Positions 33,782 through 44,812 of a stretch of DNA of 64,000 nt are shown in pieces. This DNA is from Himantopus leucocephalus (taxonomy: Eukaryota > Chordata > Aves > Charadriiformes > Recurvirostridae): positions 512,335 through 576,334 of the forward strand of contig RSEF01000018.1 of the NCBI GenBank assembly GCA_003993805.1. The letters are read 5' to 3'. How positions within the stretch are numbered: the stretch's first letter is position 1; each line of letters begins with the position of its first letter. The notes below the pieces were generated by a model that was given only the letters and a program-made list of their open reading frames with translations, did not search any database and was not told the DNA's origin. A program made the translations under genes and the position numbers.

Positions 33782-34735
33782 CGATGCTGTGCGAAGGCAA
33801 CTGTTGGTCTGTGGGGACCCGCTGCGCCCTTCTGCCTGTGAGCCAGGGGACACCGAGAGGAGATAGTGGCTGTTGGGGGATGGCGGCAGGCTGATGTGCT
33901 GGGGGCTTTTTGCAGCCCCAAGTGGAGAATGCTGGGGGGAGCACTGTGGGCTCAGGAATGTCGAGGAGGTGATGGTGCTTTGCCCTGCAGGCTCCAAGCA
34001 GTGGCTATTTACAATGTGAGGCAGCTGCGGCACCCCACAGTTACTTAACTTATCCGAGCTGCTGGCTTGCCCTTTCAAGGCAGTTTGTTTGGAAGCAAAT
34101 GGACAGCTGGACACTGCATTTTCTTGCTTGATGGGGACACCAAAGAAATGCTGAGTGGGCTGCTGCTTCTCCTCAAGGCCATTGCTTCTCTTTCGCTTCT
34201 GGAGCTGCATTCGTAGCTCTTCCACCTGCCTCTGCTCTTGCTGCAGCTTCCACGTCAGTTCATTGATGACCTTCTGCTTCTCTACCAGCATCTTGTCTTT
34301 CTCTGTGTCGATCCCTTCCAGCTCCAGCTGGATGCTCCCCCCATTCATGCTGCTCATGAGGCTTTCTTCGGCACTGCCATGAACGGGAGATGGCTGGAGA
34401 CCGAACTGTGGAGAAGACATAGGCCCATCGTTGAATGTGTCTGGCAAAGAGCCACTCACAGAAAGGTCAGAGGAGGCTGGAGAGATGGGTGGGGTGGAGC
34501 TGGTGCTGCCAAAGTGGTAGAAGCCATTTGATAACATGCTGGTGGAGGACTGTGACTGGTAACTCGACAGGGTGCTTGTCGGTGTGACTGGGAAGGTGAC
34601 GGTGGTGATCTCACTGAAGTTTGGCACAGCATTGCTGCCGCACTCCTGGAAGGGCCGAAGCCGTTCCATCAGTGCTGTTTTGGTACCCGACACTGGCAGG
34701 CCTCGTATTCGGAGCTGCTGTCTCAGTTCCGACAC
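33782..34735 (-). CDS. MYOCD: MYOCD large exon: SAP domain and coiled coil (318 codons)
   Basis: The exon encodes 318 residues in phase 0 at both ends (acceptor CCTTCTAG, donor GTAAGT). Residues 2-28 (SELRQQLRIRGLPVSGTKTA and on to MERLRP) are the SAP domain, a helix-loop-helix that can bind DNA and tunes target choice. Residues 81-92 hold SP-rich, likely phosphorylated sequence (PPISPASSDLS). Residues about 145-181 (EKDKMLVEKQKVINELTWKL, then QQEQRQVEELRMQLQK) form the coiled coil used for dimerisation. IKQE at 202-205 is a SUMO consensus site as in mammals. The tail (SPQCSPQHSPLG, KSPQHISLPPSP) is conserved; the last 30 residues are divergent. Confidence 0.97.
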
Positions 34736-36319
34736 CTAGAAGGAAAGTCACTAATGGTCAGTCCCAATGGCAGATGAGCCCTTTAGAAACCCAACATTTC
34801 TAACAAGGAGCCTCAGATCACAGGCTCCCCGCTTCCTGCTTTGAAGCTCTGACCCCCCAGGTGCTCACTGTCTCACCTGCAGTCAGCAGAGTCACCGTGC
34901 ACAGCCCTGACCACTGCACATCCTGCAGGACCTCGACCTTTCCTAACAGGAAAACCTTCCTTCTTCCTCCAGGAACTGTGACTGCACTTCATGAACCAGC
35001 AGCAGTGGTCCTTGGGCCACAGAGGTAACTCAAGATTCCCTTCCTAGCAGTAGGGTTCTGCATGAACAGACTGTTGTTGAACTGTTCTGCTGTTGAACAG
35101 ACTTCAGTGTATTATATACCCTGCACTGTGTTCAGATGAAGGATGCTCAAGGAACACTGGATGACTGGTATCCCATTGGGGCTCTCCAGAAAACAAGTTT
35201 CCCACCTCAGGAGAGTACTCCTTAGAGAAAATTTTAAATAAATACACCTCAAAATTATTTCACAGCTGTGCAAGTACCACAACTCTATGAACAAATTGAA
35301 CGACCAGAGCAGGCGTATAAGAATAAAGCCTTGGTATCCAACTGTGCTATAAAAAGCAGGCTTTTGCTATACTCTCCCCGTTTTTTTGGAGTGTAAACAA
35401 TTACTACTATGCATTTAAAAGTCTTTCAGGAGTTTTTTTCTGTGAACTTTCTCACAGACCAAGAACTAGCTGATGGCATCCTTTAGCTCAGAGAACAGGA
35501 TCACGTACTTTGGAGCCCGAGACTCCATGTTCAAGCATCTGCACACAGTTCAGGCACCTGAGCTGGGGCATCGCTATGGCCAAACTCATGTTATATCTAC
35601 CTCATCTTATTTCTTTCTCTAATAATGAGTATTGCCCCGAGGTCTCTGCTCCTAAAAGGACTTGGCCATCCCCATGGCTGAGGCTCCTTTAGCAAAGTAT
35701 AAAAGAACAACTGATGTGAGTGATTCTCCCTTATGCCTTGCCTGTCTTGCCTACATGAGAGATTTAGGTACTGTTCAAAGCAGTGCTCGTAGCTGCAGAT
35801 TCCAGGAGACACCTGTTTGCGCAGAGAGCTGAGCTGGCCTGGCTGCAATGACCACTGAGAAGCTGAGTCACTAAGTGGAGATCATGCTGACCTCCTAGCT
35901 TCTGGCTGGTCTGCTAGCAGCATCCATGAAGTCTACCATAAAACCACAGAAGGTACGGAGCCATGAGCTTCCGGAGCAGCACCACAGATCATCCTTTAGT
36001 CCTCAACCTGAGGGCCTGGCCTGCATCCACTCAAGTTAGACCTAAGTTTTCCTGATACATGCCCTGGAGCAACGCACCGACACACCATCAGCAGAGCAGA
36101 AAACCCATGTTTTCAGTTACCATCACGGTGGCCAATTCCTGACCCAGCATGACGTACTCCTGCGTTTGCTCACAGCATGGGGGTTCTGGTTTGCTGAGCT
36201 GTAACACATGGTCACTCCCAGCCAGCTCAGCCTGTGGAACTACACTGCATGCTTCAGGAGTAGTAAAGCACGTTCAGGCTATAAGATTCTGCTCCTGTGG
36301 TGACAAAGTTTGCACTCAC
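34736..36319. other. MYOCD intron, about 1.6 kb
   Basis: No repeat, RNA gene or extra exon is recognised. The sequence is of moderate GC content with AT-rich parts. Confidence 0.65.
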
Positions 36320-36473
36320 TTTCAGATCATCCAGGTTAGACGGCAGAGGGCCTGGCTTGATAGATGAGACACAAGTCTGGCCTGAAAAGGTGGTTTTCAC
36401 AGGAGAAAGAGGGGTGTTGTTGACAGAAGTTGATGAAGAATTTGAACTTTTGACCATTTGCTCATTTGATTGC
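36320..36473 (-). CDS. MYOCD: MYOCD exon before the SAP domain (51 codons + 1 nt)
   Basis: The leading G completes a lysine codon (AA|G). The exon then encodes QSNEQMVKSSNSSSTSVNNT, PLSPVKTTFSGQTCVSSIKP and GPLPSNLDDLK. The acceptor is TTATTTCAG and the donor GTGAGT. The blocks NTPLSPVK and FKPGPLPPNLDDLK of human myocardin are recognisable. The exon leads directly to VSELRQQ, the start of the SAP domain. Confidence 0.96.
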
Positions 36474-36839
36474 CTGAAATAACAAAGGAGATTTGGGGTA
36501 ACTTGTTTGCCTCCCCCCCTCCCCAGTCTCTGTATCCAGTGTACCATCTCTCCACTCCCTTGGGGCTGCTATCTCCTGTATGAGACCTGAAGGACCAGCA
36601 ATCCCAAGGAAAACCAGATTGGGCTGTAAGGTGATTGCTGGTGACCTGTCAGCAGGTTACAGGTGCCCCAGCCAGTCCACAAAGCCAGAACAGCTTTGCA
36701 GGAGACTGTGCTATGTTCCCAAGCTTTTACGTTCCACTTGCATGCATCTATCCCCCTTGAAGTGGCACAAATGGGTATGAGAGGGGAAAGTTTGGAGGGA
36801 GACAGGGCTAAACCCTGCTACTGGCACATTACCACTCAC
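36474..36839. other. MYOCD short intron, 366 bp
   Basis: Nothing recognised apart from splice signals. Confidence 0.8.
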
Positions 36840-37096
36840 TTTAGCTGGCCTTGGTGCACCCCTGGGTAGCTGAAGTGCTGCTGCTGCTGCTGTTGCTGCT
36901 GTTGGCTGAGGATCTGGAGCTGCAGAAAGAGCTGCTGCTGCTGGAGGAGTCTGGCATACGCAGAGTCCATGGGTGGAGGGGACTTCTCTGCCTTCTGGTC
37001 CGGAGGGATGTATTGGTGATACTTCAGCTTCTTCACCTTGGGCTTGGTGTCCTTGGGCTTTTTGTGACGGTTCTTGCTGTCACTGGATGATTTGGA
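36840..37096 (-). CDS. MYOCD: MYOCD exon: basic linker and Q-rich stretch (85 codons + 2 nt)
   Basis: The exon begins SKSSSDSKNRHKKPKDTKPK, then VKKLKYHQYIPPDQKAEKSP and PPMDSAYARLLQQQQLFLQL. It ends with a run of nine glutamines before HFSYPGVHQGQL. The lysine-rich KKLKYHQYIPPDQK block is nearly identical across myocardin and MRTFs and lies next to the SRF-binding region. The glutamine run (CAG/CAA, interrupted) is of similar length to that in human. The acceptor is ACCAACAG; the donor GTGAGT leaves two bases of a lysine codon. Confidence 0.97.
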
Positions 37097-37619
37097 CTGT
37101 TGGTCCAAGAAGGAAAGGAATTAGCTGGGAGAAGAGCTTCTGCCACCCCCATGAGAACTCAGAAGCCTGGGACAGAGAAAGGGCAGCTCCTGCTGGCACC
37201 CTGACACTCCAGCTCCAAGAGCTGCCGAGCCTGCATGTGGGGGACTCCCTCAGGACCACATTTCATCTCAGTTATCTTGGCAAGCACGTGAGATGGAGAA
37301 TGACCCTTCTTGCCTGGAACGTATTTCAGTGTTGCCTTGTATCTCCTTCTGCTCCTAGCCCCAGGGATTGTTTCCAGTGTGGGACCTGAGCAATCACCTC
37401 TCGCAGGGTGCAATACTATACCTTATACCATTACAAAATGAGTTAAATTGCAGTTTTTGACAACAAGGTTTGTCTCCCTGCATTATTCCAAGCCTTAAGG
37501 CCGAACCCTTAGACCTCCCATGCATCTGGGGGGCAGCACGCAGGCACTTCAGGCTTGGATGCAGCCACATGCCCTGGGCTTGGTCCCTCTCCCGGGGAGC
37601 CTGGAGGCACAGGCATTAC
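37097..37619. other. MYOCD intron, 523 bp
   Basis: No recognised element apart from splice signals. Confidence 0.75.
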
Positions 37620-37745
37620 CTTCACGGCAGAGGTCACCGGGAGGGATGGGCTCTCCTGCCCCGCTGCCTGCTTGGGGCTGTCGCACTGGCTGCCCTGCCC
37701 CGAGGCCGGGTCCGGTGCATGGCCCTCGGCGCTGTGGGGGTGATC
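37620..37745 (-). CDS. MYOCD: MYOCD exon, divergent linker (42 codons)
   Basis: The exon encodes DHPHSAEGHAPDPASGQGSQ, then CDSPKQAAGQESPSLPVTSA and VK, phase 0 at both ends. The acceptor is TTCCTTGCAG and the donor GTAATG. It occupies the place of the human segment between the acidic exon and SKSLGDSKNRHKK. Only the general character (Ser, Pro, Gln, small residues; final AVK) is shared, as expected for a disordered linker. The base composition is strongly GC-rich. Confidence 0.88.
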
Positions 37746-38476
37746 CTGCAAGGAAGAGGTGAGCCGTGTGATGGGAGAGGGGCTGTGGGGCTGGTGCCAG
37801 GGGCTGGCTGCCCCGGACAGCCTCTGCCCGCAAGGGGCACCTGGTGCCCCATTCCCCCTGCCCCATGTTGTCCCCAGTCCATCCCAGATGCCTCAGTCCA
37901 CCCCATGCCCCCATGGCTATCCCAGCCCCCTGTCCCCACTTCTCCCAGTCTGTCCTGGTCCCCTCCCAGCCCTTCTGGCTCTCCAGTCCATCCCAGTCCA
38001 CCCCAGTCTCCAAGCCCTCTCCATTCCACCTCAGCCCTGTATCCTCGTGTCGTCNNNNNNNNNNNNNNNNNNNNNNNNNNNNNNNNNNNNNNNNNNNNNN
38101 NNNNNNNNNNNNNNNNNNNNNNNNNNNNNNNNNNNNNNNNNNNNNNNNNNNNNNTCGCTCCCACCCCAGTCCGCTTCCGCTCACCCCAGTCCTCCCAGTC
38201 TCCCCACCCCTCCGCTGGGCTAGTCTCCCCACTCCCTCCCAGTGCCCCCCAGCCTGGCTAGTCTCCCCACACCCTGCCCGTCCCCGGTCCGCCCCATTCC
38301 CTCAGTGCCCCCAGCCCCCGCCGCCATGCCGGCGCTGCACTCCCCAGGCCGGTCAGCAGGGGTCGCGCCGGCCCCGGGCAGCCCCGCGTCGCTCCGGGCC
38401 GGGCCGTGGGCCCCCGCCGCCATGAGGCGACTCCCCCCCGGCCCCGGCCCGGGGTCCGGGCTGCCGCCGGCCCTAC
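37746..38476. other. MYOCD intron with C-rich sequence and gap
   Basis: The plus strand is strongly C-skewed, with words such as CCAGTC, CATCCCAGTCCA and CCCCAGTC repeated irregularly from about 37850 to 38300. A 100-N gap lies in the middle. Apparent open frames across it come from low complexity and are not genes. Confidence 0.85.
38055..38154. other. Assembly gap, 100 N
   Basis: Exactly 100 Ns, the usual placeholder for unknown length. It sits within C-rich, CCAGT-rich intron sequence. MYOCD exons on both sides keep order, strand and phase, so the join is supported by the gene itself. Confidence 0.99.
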
Positions 38477-38652
38477 CTGGGTGGCCCCGGCGGGAGCGGC
38501 GGGGGCTGGCTCCGGGGCCTTGGTGCCGGCCGCCGACTCGGTGGAGCCCGGGGAGTCCTCGCTCCTGGCCTGCTCAGGGGACAGCCCGTCATTGCTGCTG
38601 TCCTCCTCGAAGGCGAAGGCGTCGGCCGGCTTGGGGAAGCTGACCTGGGTGC
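38477..38652 (-). CDS. MYOCD: MYOCD acidic exon (58 codons + 2 nt)
   Basis: The first two bases complete a glycine codon. The exon then encodes TQVSFPKPADAFAFEEDSSN, DGLSPEQARSEDSPGSTESA and AGTKAPEPAPAAPAGATQ. The motif DAFAFEEDSS.DGLSP is highly conserved in the myocardin family. The second half is a Pro/Ala-rich stretch with very high GC content, unlike the human SPPDAKASDTPSTGS version. The acceptor is CCCGGCAG and the donor GTAGGG. Confidence 0.95.
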
Positions 38653-41600
38653 CTGCCGGGCGAGAAGGGGCGGCGGTCAGGGCCCTGCTGGAGGGGGGAC
38701 GAGCGCGGCGGCGGGGGAGGACGGGGTGCGCCTTGTGGGACGGCTCCGTGCCTGCGCCCACCTCCCCCACGGAGGGCGCGGTGCTGAGAGAGCTGGGACG
38801 CCTCCCGTCCCCGGCCACCCGCAGGGGCAGCGCCTGGGTGGGAGCGGGGGTGGCATCAGCGTCGGCTCCTGGCCCGTGCCGTAGACCACGTTACTGGGGA
38901 GGAGGCGTCCGAGGAGCCTGGACGTCAGAGCCGCCCTCCCCATCAGCTGAGCACCCCGACCCCAAGCCCACAGCACGCGTGGGATGCTCTCCTCGGCAGA
39001 AGAACTGAGGTTGAAATCCACCCGGAGGGTGACCCATCTGTTCATGGCACAAGAGCCAACACGCGTGGACCTGGCTGCAGCTGAACAGGGGCTTCCAGAT
39101 CCTGTCTCTGTGCACAAGCTTCACCCACACCACATGCTTCAAACCACTGCCATTGCCTCCTGACTGCCCTGGACACTGCTGCTCCCCCCTGCAAAGCTGT
39201 CGCTCACTATCTCCTAGTCAGATGGGCAAGAGCTCTTGACCCACGGTTTTTGCTGATAAATAAAGTGCTGAAAAAGAAAAGGTCTCATGTGAGCCTGGTG
39301 GTGCAGGTGGGGGTAGAGGAAGGAGCAGCATGGCCACACTCATAATCTCCTCGTGCTCACGTCTGGCATTTGTCAGGCAGCTTGGCACGCTGATAGCGAG
39401 GTGACAAATGGGGAAATAGGAAGGGCCCGGGGACAAGCTTCCACCTGTCCCTGCTGCCGGTCTAGCAATGTGCACCTTCTCACTGACACACACCCTCCCG
39501 CGCTGACCCCTGCCCCTATCTGAGAGATACGGGTTATCTCCGCTTGCTCCGGCTGGTGGTGCCAGGGTGGGCGAGGAAGCAGGGAGCCCTGGCTCCGCGC
39601 CCCGCACTGCTGCCCAGCCGACCTGTGGGGTGGGGATATGAGAGTAACTGCGTCCTGCCGAGAGCCTCTCCTCCCCGCTCTCCAGGGCACGGGGTTCCTC
39701 ATATGTCCCTGGACACAGGGCTGTGTCCCCTCTCCATCAGAGGCAGCACCCAAACTGGGTCCTCCCTGAGGAACTGCATGGTCTACCACCTGGGCTGGGT
39801 GGGAGCTGCTCCCCATGCCTGCAGACAAGTGTGGGCATCCTCTCTCGGGAAGAATGACACCAAGCAAGGGGGACTTGTGGATCTGCAAGACTCCCTCCCG
39901 GCTGGCATTTAATAAGCATGCATTGAGAAATGGTGCCAAAGCCGGGAGCCCAAGGGACCTTCAGGACACAGCGGCAGCCCAGAGCACGACAGGAATGTGC
40001 TGCATCCTGCTGCTTGATACCGGGGGCCTGTGCCGGGTGGGGAATGCTGCCCTTATCTGTCCTGCTCTCACCCAGCCCAGGGCTGACTGTATTTTTTCGC
40101 GATCCCATGTCTCTGCTGTAATCTCGGGCAGAATGGTGTTTGCTCGGGGCTGTTTCTAATGCACTGGGTATTGTCCTTTCAAGCGTATTGGACAAAGTGA
40201 TGACAAGGACCTGGTAAAAAAGGGTTCTTATATCACTGCTCAGCTATGTAGGGCACTGGCGGCCTCCTGTCACTGGGACGTTAGGGCTTTCGGTTGGGGT
40301 CTGGCACTTTCTGCTCACCCTGCCGGAGGTGATTAGAGGAACACGTCAGCTGAATTTTCCACTGTATAAACAGTTGAGATTCCAAGGTTAAAGTAAAATG
40401 ATTTTAAACCCTGTCATCTTTCTGGTATTGCAAAAACAAAAGGCTTAACGTTCAGAAGTGCCAGTGCTCATCTCTGCTCTCTGTTCAGCCCTTCGCCCCA
40501 AACCATGAGCACCACAAGGCACCTCTGGCTCCAAAAATCAGTTTGAGGATCATTCAGCCTGGGGCTTTCTTCTGCAGAAACCTGAGGGCTGGGACTGTGG
40601 TCCTGGTGCAGGTGCACCACCTGCTCCTCACAGCACCAAACAGTACCAAGTAAGTTCATGTTTGACCCTAATTGTGCTGTGTGCTTCACCCGAAATGGGA
40701 TAAAACTGGCTTACAGGACACATTTTTTTCCCCAGCAATGTGACAGAACGGCATTGCGAAAGGGAGAAATTTAAAATTTAGCAAATCATTTTAAGCCAGA
40801 CTTCTTGTGTTTAACAGTTTTGTCCCGTAAATCTCTGTTTACCACAAGCTCCTGACAAGGCAGCTGGAGAGAAACTCAGCTCAAACTTCAAGCACGCTTG
40901 CCCAGCCTCCAAGCCTCAGCTCCAGTGGATAAAGTCATGTTCAAACTGCCTTGAATGTTTATAAAGTGGGGATTTTTTTTTAAACTTTTTTTTTTCCACT
41001 CTTCTCTCCTTTGATAAGTGTCTGGGGAGATTTTACTTGAACTCTCCTTAAAAATTCCTCTTCAGGCAGAGTCCTGGAACATTTCACCTTCAAAGGCAAG
41101 AGCTGTGAAATGCTGGAAACGCAGCAGCTCAAGGACCAGTCTGGAGAAGCCACTGCATGAATGCCGCGTGCACTTCACAGCGGGAAAACCAAGAACAGGA
41201 AAAATTGCAGGGCAGGACAGAGCGGTGTCTGAGCCTGGAATATTTCATGTCATTCATGCTGTTTTCTGGGATGAAAAGAAAGTCAAAGTGCTTCCTGTTT
41301 CATTTCCCACTTTCAGCATAACTCTTGTCTTTCAAAGACCCCCTTCTGTCCTAGAGCCCTGCCACTGTCCCCAGCTTGCTCTGAGCCCCAGAACAGGCAC
41401 TTAACATGGGATTATGCCAATGGAAATAATCCCATGAATTCAGGCACCGGGAGCAACAGAACCAGGAGTTCCAGGGGGTTCCCTTGGGTCTCCATGCCTC
41501 ACTTGAGACCCAAGGGCCAATTTGGACATGTGGAGATGGCCCCAGGCTTCAAAAATACGGGCTGCTGTCTTGGCACTGCAGGACCCTGCTGGCTTTTCAG

Positions 41601-42392
41601 CTCCTTTGTCTTCTTTTGGACCTCCCTGTCCTGACACTGGGGCCTGACTCAAAATCTGAGTCACCTTTTTGCTTTGTGTTGGCTCCCGCACTGGCCTCCC
41701 TGCGGCAGCACGGAGGAAGTAATTGCGGAGGATTCTGGCTCCCTCCTCCAGCTGGGGGTAGGTGATGGAGGAAACCCAAGCTTAGCCGTAAGCCAAGTGG
41801 TGGGTGCTGGTTGGTAGGAGTGTACCCTGCTCTGGGGTGTAGGTTCTTGTATTCCCCAGTGGCCTAGCACCCACCCCAGGGATGATTTCCCTTTCCTAGC
41901 CATGTGGCATCCTACTCTGTTCGGCCTTGCATGCTGCTAGCATCAGTTGAAAAAAAGGAGCCCAGCTGAACTGGGCCACTTCACCTCCACCTTCTGGGAT
42001 GTAAAATCTTGTCAGGGAGCAAGTGGGAGAACCCAGACTGGCCTCACAACCACACGTGTGCACCCAGGTCCTCTCCCATGCGATGGAGGAAGGAATGTCT
42101 TGTCTCCAGCATTTGAGAAGGGAACTTCTTTCTGAGGAGACATAGCTGAAAAATCCTGCATGTTTCCATGGGCATTACTCTAAGAGCTCTCTCTTCATAA
42201 GCCTGGATAGGAAAGCACAGGCTGTGCTCGACTGGGCTGCTTATGGTGAAGATAATAAAATTTAAGCAATAAATGCAGCTCTAAACTCCAGGTCGGTCAC
42301 TTCCTGCAGTTGCTGCGGTACGTCCTCGTAACCTTGCCAGCCCCTGCCCCATGCCATGCACACACCACAACATGCACGTTCACTTCCACTAC
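38653..42392. other. MYOCD intron, 3.7 kb
   Basis: The first part (about 38653-38900) is GC- and CpG-rich next to the acidic exon. The rest is mixed sequence. No extra exon, RNA gene or known repeat was recognised. Confidence 0.6.
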
Positions 42393-42554
42393 CTTTTATG
42401 GCCTCTTTCACAGCTGAGTCGACAGGAATAATATTCTTCTCCACCAGCTCTAAAGGACCCGGCCTGAGAGCAATCTTTTCATTGAGATCATCTGCTAGTC
42501 GGGCTCTTTTCAGCTTCATTTGAGTAGACTGAATGGACCCCTCTGCAGCTGAGT
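42393..42554 (-). CDS. MYOCD: MYOCD exon: basic region and third RPEL motif
   Basis: The exon completes an aspartate codon (G|AC) and encodes SAAEGSIQSTQMKLKRARLA, DDLNEKIALRPGPLELVEKN and IIPVDSAVKEAIK plus one base. MKLKRARLADDLNEK is the basic segment of the family, linked to nuclear import. ALRPGPLELVEKNIIP is the most regular RPEL motif of myocardin (RPxxxEL), the type that binds G-actin in MRTFs. The acceptor is CCTTTTAG and the donor GTAGTG. Nearly identical to human. Confidence 0.97.
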
Positions 42555-44736
42555 CTAAAAGGCCAAATGGAAGGCATCAGTTCATGACCTGGGGCATCTG
42601 TAAGCACAGTGTTTGGTGAGAATGTGCTCCCCCTTCAGCACAGCCTTCCTGGGCTGTGGCCAGAACCTAAGCATGGCTCAGTGCACAGCAGGAGCTGCTC
42701 TGAGGCAAGGAGGCAGGATGCTGGATTAGACAGGGCTGGTGGGGTTTGGGACATGGGTCCTCCTCTGAGCCTTAGGTCCAGCTTCGCCATTCCCAAGTAG
42801 GAGCCTCTGTTTACTAGCCTAGGTTTGCAGACCCAGCCTGCAGCTGGAGCATCCTCTCCAAGGCCCAGGAATAATCTGCAATGGAAACCTTATTAACAAA
42901 CTGTGACTAACGTGAGGGCCGAAGCGGACTCCAGCTCCTGCCTGCCAGGAGCCCATTGGCCCTTGTGTTCCCTACTTGTGGGGAACAGCTGGAGAAAAGA
43001 ACCATTAACAGTGTTTGACAACTGGTGTAAGTGTGTTACACTGGAAGATCAAAAGCTATCTTTGAGAGTGGACATTTGGAAGTGGCATGACTGTAGTGCT
43101 CCAGGCCTTCAGGGAAAAAACAAGCTGGTGGAGAGGAGCATAACAAAGGCAGCTAGATCTGGAAGCCACAGCCCTACCAAACTGAGCCGAGAAGTTCCCA
43201 ATTATTGAGTGGTTACAGAAGAGCAGCCAATTATAATAGAAAGTCATGGTTTCCTGAACAAAGGTGATCTGGCTCCTCCAGTAGCACAGGCGTGAGTAGT
43301 GAAGGAGTGGGATCCTAAACTAGACCATCTCTACACTCTCAGAGGTCTAAAGTAAGAAGGCCTGCATCTGGGTTGTGCTATCTTCAAAGACTGGGCACTC
43401 TTATAGAAGAGATGACAAGCTGCGGGGCTTGACACCAGGGAAAAATGCCAGGAGGTCAGGAGAGCTGGTCTAGGGTCACTGCTGGCCTCAGACTATATAG
43501 GGCAGTGAACACACATGAGTTCTTTGAGGTGAACAGTTACAGAAGGTGTGCCTGGAAGGTATTTAGATGATAGAAATTGTTTCAGCTGGCCAATTTCAAT
43601 CATCTCTAGGGCTTGTTATGAACCAAATGGACATGTAAGTCCATGATACGCCAGGGCACACCTCCATGAAATGCAGAGCACGATGGGCAGAGGTGTGAGC
43701 AGGGCTCTGGCTGAGGTCTGTGCCAGGCAGCACAGCCAGCTTGCTCAACGCGCAGCCACGCAGCTCCACCTCTCCTCCAGCTGTGTCTCACTGGCCCTGT
43801 CCATGCCTGGTGACTACAGCTGCCTCTACATCTGGTTTACAGCCCTTGGGCCCCAGCTCCACGCTGTATTGCTTCTATTATTTAACCTAAGGGAAAGACA
43901 CTTTCCACCTGTTAAACAGGCAATGGTGCTGGCTCATTTTAGGGATGGAGACCCAAGAGGAAAAAGAAATATGGACTTCATCCATGCTGAGAGCAGAGGC
44001 CAGCATTTACAGTTGCCAGAGAGCGATCTGCTTCTTCCAGGGGACTGACAGATCTCCAGGAGAGAGGCTGCACATCCTCCCTGTCTCTAAGGAGCTTGTT
44101 ATCTCTGGAGATAACGAGGGACACCGCAGTTTTCTGCTGTCTATGATGGGATGCAGTGGAGTCATGCCAACTCTTTGGCTGGGAGGGGACACCAGGATGA
44201 GAGAGGGGAGAGCTGCTGTAGCTCACAGGCTGATAGCAGGGCTCACCCTTTTCATACGGCTGTGCTTGGGCCATTACTGAATTGCCACATAAAATATCCA
44301 GAATTAAGGCAAAAAAAAAAGATGTCTAGCTTTGGGAGAGTATTGCAACCACCTGCTACAGGGATTTCAGTGCCCTGGACAACAGGGTGCTTTTCGTGAG
44401 GATCAGACTTCTGTCTAACAGAGTCCTCTCAGAGCTGTTCTTTGCCCCACTGTCCTCTAGACCATCTTCTACTGGTCCCTGCCAGAGATGGGACAAAGAT
44501 TAGATGGCCTTGGGTCTGCTTCTGTCAGGGAAAAAATGCGTGTCCTGCCTCCTGAAGACCAGGTCAGGACTGAATTCTGTACAACGTGTGTCCCATTTGA
44601 ATCGGCCTCTCATGAGCAGCTGGGGCAAAGTTAATAATGATGAGAGTCCTGAAGGGAACCCAAGTGGAACAGGAGAGACGTGAGTCGCAAGGCAGGAGAC
44701 ACAAGGAGTATGTAGGAGAAGCTCAGGCAGTCTTAC
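42555..44736. other. MYOCD intron, 2.2 kb
   Basis: No recognised repeat, RNA gene or extra exon. Confidence 0.65.
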
Positions 44737-44812
44737 CTTGTAAAATGTGCATATTGACCAGGTCTGATCGCTCAGGCCTGCTTCTGATCTTGTGCTTGAG
44801 ATAATCTTCAGT
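44737..44812 (-). CDS. MYOCD: MYOCD exon: second RPEL motif (25 codons + 1 nt)
   Basis: The exon encodes TEDYLKHKIRSRPERSDLVN and MHILQ plus one base of the next codon. The acceptor is AGACTG-preceding CTGCAG and the donor GTAAGA. RPERSDL closely follows the RPxxxEL consensus, and the whole exon looks like the matching exon of MRTF-A/B. Human myocardin as I recall it has a degenerate version here (RNRCNSADLVNMHILQ). The neighbouring exons and phases leave no doubt that it belongs to MYOCD. Confidence 0.96.

Noticed and set aside
37549..38425. Long open frames (up to 227 aa) crossing the 100-N gap
   Set aside because: They run through Ns and low-complexity C-rich sequence. Only 37620-37745 in the minus frame is a real exon.
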